The notes beneath the pieces were generated by a model. The model was not told the origin of the DNA and ran no database searches. It worked only from the letters and a program-made list of their open reading frames with translations. Shown piece by piece: positions 23,363 through 34,630 of a stretch of 64,000 bases of DNA. Positions within the stretch are counted from its first letter, which is position 1; each line of letters starts with the position of its first letter. A program made the position numbers and the translations under genes. Source of the stretch: Adineta vaga (lineage: Eukaryota > Rotifera); assembly GCA_021613535.1 (NCBI GenBank), contig CP075496.1, forward strand, positions 14,508,001 through 14,572,000, written 5' to 3'.

Positions 23363-23370
23363 GTTTATGA

Positions 23371-24210
23371 TTGTGAGATTGTGGAATAGTCCAATTTTTT
23401 TCCATATCTAAATATTTCTTATCTTAATCTTAACTGATCTGAGTAACGAGAAAAAGTTAACCTAGGGGTAATTGAGGTCAGGTAACTCGAATCTGTCATT
23501 GGTTTTATTTGATACTTGTTAATTAATTAGCTAATTAGCAAATGATCAATTCTAATATATCATATGAAGTTCGACAAAAGGATAATCGAGATCGAGAAAC
23601 TGGAATCCTCTATAATACAAAGTCAGTGTCTTTTGAAGAGACAATCACAGTGAATTCACTTATTCGTTTTAGAAATAAATCAAAAGTAGACGAAATAATG
23701 AAGGCGTTCATGTTAACGACTAGCCGTGATTGATACGTTAAGATATGGATTTGAATGACTCTCGCGTGATTTGGACGTTTTTTCCGTTATGAATTGATCT
23801 ATTATGATTAGCGAATCTCTCACATTACACTAATATTGTTACTCGATTATCGACAAAAGGAGGGAAAGAATGTCAGAATGTATGATCGAAGGAAACATAG
23901 ATGGCACTATAGAAATCAAGGAATATTATATATATGTATATATATATACATGCATACATGTCTAACTTTTTCATTTGTTTTAATCCTTTCGATCCTGCAT
24001 GGCATATCGTACATAGATGCCATCGAGAACAAGAAAGATATTTTCCCGCTTTATCGTCTACATAGAAGGCGAATATCATGTGTTGAAAAAAGTTCAATCT
24101 CTTTTCTTCTTTAGTTTTATTATAACAAAGCATTGTATTGTTTTCCAGATCTGCAATTATTTTAATTACGTTCATTCTAGTTTGATATAAAACTACAATT
24201 CAGTTAAAAA
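23371..24210. other. Intergenic
   Basis: No gene recognised. An alternating TA/TG microsatellite lies at about 23928-23962. Confidence 0.5.
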
Positions 24211-26508
24211 ATGATTGGTAAGTTTGTTTACTTTGAATAAGGATAAGTTCAATTAGCAATTCGAAAACTGGATTGATGTTTTCGGTAGAACCATAGCCAT
24301 TTATAAATATTCTTTTGAAGAATTCAATTTCTCTCAGTCAAAAAGTAAAGTTAAAAACATATTATTATATAAATAGTAATATATAAATACAACTCTTTCA
24401 ATACTCTATATCTATATAACTATAATAATTTGATTACTTTCAACATTATTTTTCTATTTTGTTTATAATTTTTTATTTTGAAAATAAGTAAAAAATGAGG
24501 GATTGAGAAGGAATTAAAATTTCTAGCGCAAAAGTATATTTGCTAATTTGTAATAATTAACCCTTGGAGTACCAGACGGGGTTATATTTGACCCCGATGA
24601 AAGTGAATGTATTTTTTAAAATAACGAAATCAGATCTAAAAATCTCATAATTTAAATTAGAAGAACAATTGCAGTCATATCGTAAAAAGACTGGTACTCC
24701 AAAGGTTAATATACAAGAATAGAACAATTCTTTGTTCTTATTCAGAAAAAATAATAGAAATGTATTCATATAATAAATATTTCCATGATAAAGACTTTGA
24801 TAGAAGAATAAACTATATATTTATGATTTATTTTTCTATGTAGATCAATATGAATATGGAACACAATTATCGGATTCAGTTCGATCACAGAATTCTGAAT
24901 CAAAATCCGACAAATCTATTATTCAACATATTTATTCAACAAAGATTGATTGTGAAACATTAGAAGAATTTCTTTGAATTCCAAATATGATTATTTGTGA
25001 TCCGAGTGAAGATTTTCAAAATACAATTAATACATTTGTTAAAGTATCAAAATCAGGATCAGAAAATGAAGCAAGTTTAGAATTTGATAATCATTTAAAA
25101 AAATTTAATACACAAATAACATTTACGGGAAGTCAAAAAGGTGGTGAATTTGGATTGGTATTTTGTGGTAAACAACCAGATTTTACATGGTCAATTACTA
25201 CACAATTTCATCCATGGAATATTATAACAATAATTGAAAAAAAGAAGAATATTTTAACAAGAAATGAAATTTCTCAAATGTTGGAATATTTAAGAATGAT
25301 TATACAAATATCTCCTGAACGAAATTATGCCATTGGATGTTTAACTAATTATAAAGAGATTGTTTTTGGTAAAGCATCAATAATAAATGATAAATTTAAT
25401 TATGAAGTGTTTAAATCGAAAAATGTTATTGAAGAATATTGGAAATTTCTTCATTGTAATCCATCTGATTTGGGTCAAGTCAAATTTTCTATTCCAGATA
25501 ATTTTTATATTAAATTATCATTAGGTAAATATTTGTTTAGTTTTTAATCATTTTAGAAGAAACTTTCCTGCAATAGGCTTTAGATTTAATGAAAATCAAA
25601 TGCATTTAAGAGCATATATTGATGTTGAAAATTGGATTTGTCGTTTAATAATCATGTAGAAATGAATCGACAAAAAAGCCTAGTTAAACTGATCATAAAA
25701 CTTGATCAATGCGTTGGAAAATTTTTAAATATATGTTGTAATGATCAATATTATTTTTGAAATTTATTTTTTTTTAGGAAGAGGTGCAAATGGTATGGTT
25801 TATCAAATTGAATATGAAAATATTCAATATGCCATGAAAATTTCAAATAAAACATCAACAAAAGAATATGAAATAGTTGGAAAAATGAAAAATTATATAA
25901 ATGAACATTCATTATCAGATATTAACATAATAAACATGTTTTATGTACTAGGTTTTATTCTTTCAAAACCAGTTGGAAAATTAATAAACAAAAATTCTTT
26001 ATACCAAAAGAAATATATTAATCAAATATTTAAACAATTATCTATTGGTCATAAACTTAGATTTGTTCATCGTGATATTCGAATATATAATTTCATATCA
26101 TCTAATGATGATATTTATTTGATCGACTGGGATTCGTCAACATATAATGGTTTTAAGGGTAGATATGAAGGAACATTTACAACAGCATCAAGATCTGCAT
26201 TGACTGAATATGAATTAACACATGGTAGAGAAGTTTCAGCTTATTACGCTGATGATTGTTTATCCATTATCTATATGTTATTATTATTAAAATGCACAAA
26301 TGAAGAACAAGTTAATTTAAAACAATATGCTTCTGTTAGTTCTGCTGGTGAATTAATCGTAGAACGTCAATACATTTTACGACAACATTATCCAAATATT
26401 ATCGATCGTCTAAATGAAATTGAAAAACAACGTGCTGATTTGCTAAATATAGATGAATTACATAATCGATGTCAACAAATAATTGAAGAATGTATAGACT
26501 TGGTTTAA
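24211..26508 (+). pseudogene. Crinkler-like REase-fold nuclease + protein kinase, decayed
   Basis: Segment 24844-25547 carries a PD-(D/E)xK-like core (PDFTW ... TIIEKKK) as in Crinkler-type nuclease domains. Segment 25784-26508 is a kinase-like domain with GRGANGMVY (glycine loop), AMKIS (lysine), VHRDIRIYNF (catalytic loop) and DWDSS in place of DFG. The gene is damaged: a TGA at 24975-24977 interrupts the nuclease frame, and in the linker (25556-25740) the coding-like stretches lie in different frames with stops. A possible 7-nt first exon at 24211 (ATGATT G) would splice in phase to 24844 across a 626-nt intron containing a piggyBac-like MITE. Crinkler proteins carry this nuclease-kinase pairing in oomycetes, fungi and some animals. 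Function here is presumed lost, although the kinase end is still open. Confidence 0.65.
24561..24707. mobile_element. piggyBac-type MITE, 147 bp
   Basis: TTAA target duplications at 24557-24560 and 24708-24711 flank inverted ends CCCTTGGAGTACCAG and CTGGTACTCCAAAGG. The subterminal GGGGTTATATTTGACCCC palindrome is typical of piggyBac-family elements. No coding capacity. Confidence 0.85.
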
Positions 26509-26963
26509 TTTCATAAACGTTTTTTGTCTTATTTTTCTACATATGTTTTCTTCCATCTATATTTTGTTGTTGATTTAAAAAAACGAAAGAAGATGAATAT
26601 GCTAAATATATTATGTACATTGAAAAAAAAACGATCCTCGTAGATTTCAGGATTCATATATAATCATTTCACTCGAAATTGTCTTTCGAATAAATAATTT
26701 AATTAACTACCGAGTTATGGATGATAAAAATTGAACCAATTCAATTAGATAAATTTAGAAAAAAAGAAAAGCAAATTTTCGAATTCTTATAGATAATCAT
26801 TGCTCGTAGGAACTTTGAAGATCTGTAGGGATCCACAAATTTTCTAGATAGACTCTTTTCTTTCTTGATTGAATAAATCATTTTTTACACTGTTACTATC
26901 AATAATTTGTTAGAAAATGAATTATATTTTCTTTGAAAATATAAGAATGAACTGCAATGGATT
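26509..26963. other. Intergenic
   Basis: Between the Crinkler-like relic and the convergent B-box gene. No gene or repeat seen. Confidence 0.5.
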
Positions 26964-27887
26964 TTATTTAAATGTTTGTGTAAAAACATCTCTTTGATCT
27001 CCCTTAGCATCTAAAAGAGTATTTATTGAAGTTTTAATTGATGTTCCCCATGTTTGTATTAAATCAGCAACTAAACAATTCGCTTTATCATATGAATAAA
27101 GTGTTAAACTTGCTTGTTTTGATAAAATTTTAATTGATGAATTTGCTTTGAGAATAAATTCATTTGGAAATTGATAAATAAATTCTTGATATGAATCAAT
27201 TGATCTTTTTAAAGTCCATCCAACCATATCTTCATCTTTAGTTGTTGTTCTTCCAGTATGTTGAATAGTTATAAAATATCCATATGGATCAATGAATGAA
27301 ATAATTACAGAACCTTGTTGATTTGAATGAATTTCTTCTAAATTAAATAAAGGTTTTTCTATAATTGGAAGAGAAGGTGGTGGTGGTGGTGATTGTGTTG
27401 ATTCTTTTTCAATTTGAATAAAATTTGAATTATAAGATTTAATTAAACGAAATGAATTTATTTGTTTTTTTAAAGAATTAAATTGATTTATTAAATCTTT
27501 AAATTGTTTTTCATTAAAATCATCTGATTCTTTTAATAAATGAAGATTTATTTGAATTAATTTTGATTTATTTAATAAATCTTCATTTGATTTAAATAAT
27601 AAATCTTTTAAATCTTGTTTTGCTTGTTTAGCTATTTGTTTAATTTGTTCAATAGAAGATTTTCTCCATTGATCAATTTCCTGAAATAATTCTGATGTTT
27701 CATCAATTTTTGAAAGATTTAATTCAAACTGATTTTCTTCATGAATTAAATTTTCTAAATCTTTTTCAAGTTCATTTCGATGTTCATTCACATGTTTAAA
27801 ACATAAAGTTTGTTCACAACCATTACAATAAAGAATTCCGCCATTTTTACCACATTTAACACAACAACCATGGAGATTACCTGTCAT
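26964..27887 (-). CDS. B-box zinc finger, coiled-coil, lamin-tail domain protein
   Basis: 307 residues if the start is the ATG of MTGNLHGCC at 27887; an earlier in-frame ATG would add 26 hydrophobic residues that do not look needed. Residues 8-40 form a B-box-like zinc finger (CCVKCGKNGG ... LYCNGCEQTLC ... HVNEHR). Residues about 40-165 are a coiled coil. A proline run (SPPPPPSLP) follows, then a lamin-tail (LTD) Ig-like domain at about 195-285: GYFITIQHTGRTTTKDED, MVGWTLKRSID, FILKANSSIKILSK. The B-box plus coiled coil resembles the TRIM layout without RING. The LTD suggests an intermediate-filament or nuclear-envelope link, an inference from the domain alone. Single exon, apparently intact. 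Confidence 0.78.
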   Translation of the reverse strand: MTGNLHGCCVKCGKNGGILYCNGCEQTLCFKHVNEHRNELEKDLENLIHEENQFELNLSKIDETSELFQEIDQWRKSSIEQIKQIAKQAKQDLKDLLFKSNEDLLNKSKLIQINLHLLKESDDFNEKQFKDLINQFNSLKKQINSFRLIKSYNSNFIQIEKESTQSPPPPPSLPIIEKPLFNLEEIHSNQQGSVIISFIDPYGYFITIQHTGRTTTKDEDMVGWTLKRSIDSYQEFIYQFPNEFILKANSSIKILSKQASLTLYSYDKANCLVADLIQTWGTSIKTSINTLLDAKGDQRDVFTQTFK

Positions 27888-28041
27888 CACTATCGACAAA
27901 TACAACAATATGAAAGAATGAAGAAAAATTCTCACATTCTTTTCTTTCGTTCTTTCTATCGACAAAGAAAAAAGAGACGTCTTTTTTTTTCACTCTCTTA
28001 TGAAATGAACATGATATTCTTTATTGTAAAAGAAAAAAAAA

Positions 28042-28206
28042 TCAAATTGATTGTCTTTCCATAGGATGAAAATTGGAATTATTTCCAAATAAATATTGAT
28101 AAGAATAATAATATTGATCTGAAGTCTCACTAAATTCATATTGATAATTATTCTGCCAATGTTCTTCTTGAACATCCCAACATTGACGAAATAGTTTATT
28201 TCCCAT
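28042..28206 (-). CDS. 54-residue Tyr/Gln-rich small protein
   Basis: Starts MGNKLFRQCWDVQEEHW and continues aromatic-rich (EFSETSDQYYYSYQYLFG). It has a full start and stop and coding-like codon use. A clear but stop-riddled relative lies at 34511-34630, with similarity continuing upstream of the start, which shows this is a real, duplicated unit rather than a chance frame. No known family. The MGxx start could permit N-myristoylation, but this is only a possibility. Confidence 0.6.
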   Translation of the reverse strand: MGNKLFRQCWDVQEEHWQNNYQYEFSETSDQYYYSYQYLFGNNSNFHPMERQSI

Positions 28207-28499
28207 GTGATTTTCTTTTTAACAGTTTTATCAAAGATTTTTTCGCTTTTAAATATATCGAATCTATTTTTACTAAAAAAAAGAAACATCTGGTTTTCTC
28301 TCTCATTAAAAAAAAATCAATTTGATCGTATAAACTAAGTACATTTCACCTTTTCTGTATATAAAGAAATGAATCATTTAGATTTCCAAATGAATCCATA
28401 GATAATCCTTTGTTCATTGTTTAAAATTTAATCCAATCGATGAATTCTATTTAAAAGAAAGAATAAAGAATTCATTTTTCACAAAGCAAAGATAAAAAA

Positions 28500-30758
28500 A
28501 TGAGTGTTGATATACGTTCAAGTACAGCTGCTGTTCCTGAAGTTTCGAATGACAATAGTCAAGTGAAATCAAAAGTTGGTCATGTAGCAAAATTTGCTGA
28601 AATTAATGATGATCAATTATCGAATGATGAAGAACTTTATCCAAAATCATCATCAGATATTTATAAAATTTCATTTGGAAATTCGAAAGAAATTCATGAA
28701 TATTTAAGTTTAAATAAAGAAGTAAAGAAAAATGAATGAAAAATTTGAAATGAATTTTTCTTTTTAGGAATTAAAATCTTTTATAAATAATTCTTATTGG
28801 AAAAAGATTCGTTATTTCATTGGATTATTTTATATTTTATTGATTTTATTTTTATTAATTGGATCGATTTTATTAATTGTATTTTCAACAAAATGTCCAA
28901 CAAAAACAAAATTAAATTGGTATGAAAAAGATTTTATTTATGAAATTGATTTACAAATGTTTTATGATTCAAATGATGATGGACAAGGAGATTTACAAGG
29001 TTTGATTAAGAAATTTGATTATTTACAAAAATATTCATTTAAAACAATTCTTTTTCAATCAACAATCTTTTCAAATCAACAAAATTTTGATTTAATTCAA
29101 TTAAATCAAAATATTCTTAATCAAACTTATTTCGATTCTTTTATTAAATTTATTCATCGAAAAGGTAATTATAGAACTTTCATTTCTATCTTTAGCGATT
29201 TTTCTTCTCTTCATTTTTATTAAGATATGCATTTAATTCTTGATTTACCTTTATCATCAACAAATCAACGAAATTCATCCTCTTGGTATGGAAATAATCA
29301 AACACAAATTCAAGTAAATCTTCTTCGTCGATAAGTAAATCTTAATGAAATATGAAAAATTTATAATATTTTTAGAATCAATGTAATGAAGATCAATCAA
29401 GTTTAGGTTGTCAATATTATCAATCATATGGAAGATTACCATTAGATTTTAATCAATTAGAAATCAATGAACAAGCTCAAGTAAGTTGATAATGAAGAAA
29501 AGAATGAAATAAGTTCCTTTTTTGTTTTAGAATCGAATCTTTTATTGGTTATTAGAGAAAAATATTGATGGAATTAGAATTGATTTACCATTAGAATTAA
29601 ATGAAGAAAAGAATTCTTATGAAATCTCTTATAAAACAATATCAAAATGGAATTTAATTAAAAATCAAATTGAACAAAAAACACATACAAAGTTTGATTT
29701 TCTTTCTTTTTAAATTCAATTCAAAATAATTTCATTGAAAATTTTAGATTAATTCTTTATGATATTCCATCTAATTTAATTCATTTATTAAATAACACTG
29801 ATTTACAAAATCAAATAATTTATCCAATATTTGATGAAAATTCTTCATTAATTACTTCGAAACAAATTAATGAACAAATAAATTCATTACCAAAGTTTTC
29901 AAAGGTTGATTTTTCTTTTCGTTTTCTTTCTCATTTTATTAATTTCTTTTCATTTTAAGTTTCAATCAAATAAACAAATCATTTCCAAAGAAATTCAATT
30001 AACAATGTTAATGTTATTTCGTGGAACACCAATTATTCTTTACGGGGAAGAATTTGGTCTTGAAAATGTTCGAATTATTAAATAAAATATTTTCAAAAAA
30101 AAATCAAACTGAATATTTGTTCTTTTTATTTAGAATAAAAATCGTTTAATGTTATGGACATCAGATAAACCATGTGGAGGATTTTCAAATTGTACAACAA
30201 CAAATTGTCTTCGATTATTTTCATTATTTAATATTAATTCATTTGAAACAAATGTTAAAGTTTGTTTTAGAAAATGAATTTTGAAAAAAAAATTGAATTC
30301 ATTTTTTTCGTTTGTTTTCTTAGCGTGAAGAAGCCATTGATGGAAATCCAAATGAATCTTTATTAAGATTATTTGAATATTTAACAAAATTACGTCGAGA
30401 AGATTCATTTCGTTATGGTTTATTTGAAAAAGGTTATTCGGAAGAATTAAATTTATTTTGGTTTATAAGAGAATTATCTGGTTCACGTGGTTATTTAATT
30501 TTAATTAATTTAAATAAAAAAGAAAAAGAATTTTCTCATTTATCATTATATAAATTAACAAATCATTTAATTCCACAATATATAACATATGAATATCAAT
30601 GGCCAAAGAAATTTAATACATTTTATTCAAATTCAACTTATATTAATGCAGATAATTTATTTCTTTCATCACAAAGTATTTCAATCTTTTCATGGAAAAC
30701 AAAACTTATTAAACCAAATATTTTATTGGAAAAAGCGAGAAAATTTTTAGTTGATTAA
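28500..30758 (+). CDS. SLC3A-like amino-acid transporter heavy chain (4F2hc/rBAT family)
   Basis: Nine exons: 28500-28721, 28768-29164, 29225-29313, 29376-29480, 29531-29691, 29748-29904, 29960-30067, 30134-30259 and 30324-30758. All phases agree and give 599 residues. A cytosolic N-terminus of about 90 residues is followed by one membrane helix (FYILLILFLLIGSILLIVF), then an alpha-amylase-like ectodomain: DFIYEIDLQMFYDSNDDGQGD, NIDGIRIDLP, RGTPIILYGEEFGL, and a C-terminal beta domain. The type II layout and length match SLC3A proteins, which pair with SLC7 light chains to place them at the surface. Catalytic glycosidase residues are not clearly kept, as usual in this family. Confidence 0.87.
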
Positions 30759-31541
30759 AAACTTTTTATTTCTTTTTTTATTTTTTAAATAAAAACGTTC
30801 TTTTTTTGTTCTTCCTTCATTTCTTAACATGAATCTATCATTTGGAAAGAAAATTGATGGGATATTTCGATTAAAAAAAGGTTAGTGTAAAAATAGGCCG
30901 TCAGAAGTGAACAAAACTGCGCGCGGTCGAGATAAACTACATACAATCTTGAAACTTCAACGTCGCTGGCATCAACGTGAATCACGTTGACACGGGCGGT
31001 CCCTGACCGTTACCACTATGCGTGTGACAGACTTGAATGCATCCATCCATCGTCCTTATTTTCTTTCCATTCGTTGTATACAGATAAGATTTTCAATAGA
31101 TGTCCTATAGTGATTTTTATATCATTTATGAAATCTATCATTGTATTCTCTCGCAATTTGAATCGATTAATAGTATTTTCAAGGTGTCTTGAGTTGAGTT
31201 CATCTACTTTTGATGTAGTTTTAGTTACTTACAATATTTGAAAAAATTAAACCAAATTTACGAAGTCTTACCCGTATCGTTTTACACTTATTAAGCAAAA
31301 ACGGAAAAAACTTAATTATTCATCTTCAGTTCATAATTCATCATCATTCATTAAAATAGAATGACTTCAAAGATGTTTTTTCCTCGAAGAATCAATGTAC
31401 GTATTGCGTCAAAGGACGAGAAAAAAATGGAATAGAATAGATAGAAAAGTTTAAACGCATTTGATTGGTTCAAATTCTATATAAGAAGTGAACCAATTGC
31501 CTTTGGTTAGTGCGTTTGGCCTATTTCTATTAACCGTAAAA
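30759..31541. other. Intergenic
   Basis: No gene seen. A more GC-rich patch around 30915-31020 (GCGCGCGGTCGAG) stands out from the background, without identifiable ends. Confidence 0.45.
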
Positions 31542-32126
31542 ATGATGTTACGTCGTAGAAGTGAATATAAAGAAACGATATGGAAAAATGGAAATGGAAT
31601 AACATTTGAAATTGATCGTTATCCGAATAATGAAAATGAAGATATTCAATGGCGTGTAAGTATGGCTATTATTAAATATCCTGGAGGACCTTTTTCTATT
31701 TATCCAAATATTGATAGAAGTTTAGGAATTTTTCAAGGAAATCGAATTTTATTAAAATTAGATAATAATGAATTGATTAATTTATATGATAATTCAAATC
31801 CTTATTCATTTCAAGGTGAAAAACAAATTAATTGTGAAATATTTCAAGATGAACTTATTGATTTTAATGTTATGACAAATAGAAATTATTTTCAACATAA
31901 AATTCAACGTTTGGTTTTAAATCAAAATGAAAATCCAATGAAAATTAATAATTTAAATAAAAATATTCTTTTTTTCATAACTATTCAAGGAAATTTGAAT
32001 ATTAATCAAATCAATTTAATTCAAGGTGATACAATTAAATTTCTAAATCATGATCAATCGATTGAAATTAATACTTTAGATCATATTTCAACTTTCTTTT
32101 TTATTGAAATTATTGCATTGAAATAA
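31542..32126 (+). CDS. HutD/Ves family protein (bacterial-type cupin)
   Basis: A single-exon 194-residue protein starting MMLRRRSEYKE. It carries the HutD signature in order: ETIWKNGNGITFEID, IQWRVSMAIIKYPGGPFSIYP and NIDRSLGIFQGNRILLKLD. The length matches bacterial HutD/Ves proteins (about 190 residues). In bacteria hutD sits in histidine-utilisation operons and its exact job is unclear; Ves is cold-induced. The family is mainly bacterial, and this copy has no intron while most neighbours do, so horizontal transfer is a reasonable inference. Codon use and AT content match the host. An in-frame GTG start upstream is not used here. The second Met (31545) is an equally good start. Confidence 0.82.
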   Translation: MMLRRRSEYKETIWKNGNGITFEIDRYPNNENEDIQWRVSMAIIKYPGGPFSIYPNIDRSLGIFQGNRILLKLDNNELINLYDNSNPYSFQGEKQINCEIFQDELIDFNVMTNRNYFQHKIQRLVLNQNENPMKINNLNKNILFFITIQGNLNINQINLIQGDTIKFLNHDQSIEINTLDHISTFFFIEIIALK

Positions 32127-32953
32127 ATTTGCACTTTTTTCAAATCTTTCATCATTAAATTCTCAAAAAAGGAAACGTTAAATTTCTTTCAAATTAAAAA
32201 AAAAGACTATTCTAAAGATTTACAGTAGAACTATATGTATACCAAAGGGAGAACATGCAAAGAAGGTACCGCCAGCACCTATCGGAGTTCTTACATATGT
32301 TGAACGAATATAATTTCAATAGAATAATATATCATATCAAAATTAATGACGATTTTCTTTTCAAATAAAAACACTTCTCATGATGATCTATGAGGAAAGT
32401 ACTTATAAACTAACGTTTGTAATCGAATTGATAATTATACTTAAGATTGTTGAAATAAAATAATAATGATTAATTTATAATAAATTATATTTCTATGAAA
32501 AACTCAAATTTCAACCTGTTCTTTCATTCAAAATGATAACAAAATAAATAAATAATTCTATTTAAAAGTTGAAACATCTTATAGGGTCATATCTCAAGAG
32601 AATTGGTATTTTATGACTATAAGGAAAGCACCAAATTAATATTCAGATGAGTATGAGCTTTTTTGATAAGACAAAACTGTTCCAAGAATTTTCTTTCTAT
32701 ATTACTCATATTGCCTATTTGTTAACGAATGCATCGCAAATAGAAAACATGGGCACTCAGAATAATAACTTTATTGAGATATTGTAAAAGGAACATCGAA
32801 AATAACTTCTACTGAGATTTGTTTTTGTTGTCAAGTCGTAAAAAACATCTGAAAAGAAAAAGATGACGTCAATACTTTGAAGAAATGAAAAAGAATAAAT
32901 TCGAATGAATTTCATTTGAATATTTTGTTGAATAACAACAAACGAAAAAAGAA
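32127..32953. other. Intergenic
   Basis: About 0.8 kb, AT-rich, no feature recognised. Confidence 0.5.
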
Positions 32954-33816
32954 ATGACAGAAGAAAATGATTTAATATGTCCAATAACATTAGAAATCTT
33001 TCGTGATCCCGTTAAAGCAAAAGATGGTCATATTTATGAAAGAATAGCAATTGAAAAATGGATTTTAGAACATGGAACAAGTCCAATAACAAGAGAAAGA
33101 TTAAATATAAATGAATTGATTAGTGAAAATGAATTAAAAAAGATTTGTCTTGAAAAAAGAAAATTAAGTGTTTCATATAATGTAAATGATGATCAAATAA
33201 CATTTTCATCATTAAATAATTTCATTCCAAATACAAATCGTATTAATCCAATTAATAATGATCAAATATCACAATCGAATTTGAATTTAACAAATCGATC
33301 AAATACGTTTTGTATTTTAATTCTTTTAACTTCATTTATTTTACCAATTTCATTTCTTATTGGAATTTTTCAAGGTTTAAATAATTCATTTATACAAGGT
33401 TTGTTTTTCTTCTTAAAGAAATGAAATGATTTTGTTCTAATTTAGAAAAACAAATAACAACACGTTATTCTAATACATTACAAATAAATGATACAACATA
33501 TAATCAAAGTGGAATTTATTATTATAAATTAATTGAAATAATCATTTTAACAGATGGATTTTATGGTTTAGAAATTCAAAGTCAATCAATTATAAGTATT
33601 GATGGATTTATTTATAAAGATTCATTTAATTCAACTGATTTATCATTGAATTTAATTTCATTAATTTATAAAGATAAAAAATATTCTCGAACATATTTGG
33701 GAAATTATTTTTTTCAATCAAATAAATATCTTTTTATGATAACAACTTATTTTTGTTGTCAATATGGACCTTTTCAAATTTTAATTACTGGACCTAATTA
33801 TGTGGATTTTATTTGA
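32954..33816 (+). CDS. U-box protein with one membrane helix and a C-terminal extracytosolic domain
   Basis: Two exons, 32954-33398 and 33446-33816 (47-nt intron), giving 271 residues. Residues 8-55 are a U-box: ICPITLEIFRDPVKAKDGH, YERIAIEKWI and SPITRERL, the E2-binding fold of ubiquitin ligases. A helix at about 123-142 (TFCILILLTSFILPISFLIG) should span the membrane. The remaining 125 residues hold several NxT/S sites and no recognised domain (SGIYYYKLIEIIILTDGFYG), ending near CCQYGPFQILITGPN. A membrane-tethered U-box ligase with a lumenal or extracellular sensor is the natural reading. I know of no standard family with exactly this order. Confidence 0.78.
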
Positions 33817-33880
33817 AATTTTTTACAAATAAAATTATCTAAAAATCTAAATTGAAAAACAAAGGTTTCAATTTTTCTTC

Positions 33881-34081
33881 TCAATTAATTTGTTTTCCAT
33901 TAATTGCAGGTCCAATTGTTATTCCACCAGCTAATGATGAATCAATACGATCATTTGATTCAGATGTTGTTGGATAATTACTTTTCGAATCAGTTGTATG
34001 TCCAACAGCTGTTCCGACACCCATTTCACGTAATTTTTCATTAGCAACATCACTTCCTTTCGGTGGAATTGATGAACTCAT
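33881..34081 (-). CDS. Small hydrophilic, hydrophilin-like protein
   Basis: 66 residues, no Cys or Trp, about 12% Gly, rich in Ser, Asn, Asp and Thr (REMGVGTAVGHTTDSK, SLAGGITIGP). The composition fits the broad hydrophilin description (Gly above 6%, strongly polar). Such proteins are often linked to water stress, which would suit a desiccation-tolerant animal, but the function is inference. Full start and stop; convergent with the U-box gene 65 bp away. Confidence 0.55.
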   Translation of the reverse strand: MSSSIPPKGSDVANEKLREMGVGTAVGHTTDSKSNYPTTSESNDRIDSSLAGGITIGPAINGKQIN

Positions 34082-34510
34082 TTTGTCTTATTGCTATTCT
34101 CAAGGAAAAAGATAAATGCAATCCAATAGATATTTATGTATTTCCCTTTCCTTTCCTTTCTTATGATTGGATATTTCATCTTCAGATATTCAGGATTATC
34201 TATCTTTTTCTAATCCATTAGATGTCACATATCGAATATGAGAAAAATTTCCGTTGTTTTCTTTTCCCATCTATTGTTCATATAAATATTTAATGTATCG
34301 AATTAGTATTAGAAAAAGATTTCATTTTGTTTAAACTTAAAAAGCAAAGTTAGCTTTTATTTCGAAGATTTCTATAGAATAATAGTTGAAATAATGTATA
34401 TATTTTCGCAAGAGATATTTTATGAATTATCTTGCAAATAAATCAATGAAAAGATTGAACAGATTATCTTTGAATATTAGCATAAAAACTAAATTGATTT
34501 TCAAAAAAAT

Positions 34511-34630
34511 GTTGGGAAGAATTTTATAATATCGATGAGAAGTTTCATTAAATTCCTACTGATTTGAATTTTTATGATATCAATGTTTTTCTTGCACATC
34601 CCAACACTGACGAAATAATTTATTATCCAT
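34511..34630 (-). pseudogene. Decayed copy of the 54-residue gene
   Basis: Read from 34630 leftwards it begins MDNKLFRQCWDVQEKH and then meets a TGA and a TAG at positions where the 28042-28206 gene has Trp and Tyr codons. Similarity to that gene continues on the 3' side (EFNETSHRYY) and into the upstream flank. Confidence 0.72.

Noticed and set aside
24844-25547. Intact stand-alone nuclease gene
   Set aside because: The coding pattern continues upstream of the first ATG through a TGA, and downstream pieces are in shifted frames, so decay is the better reading.
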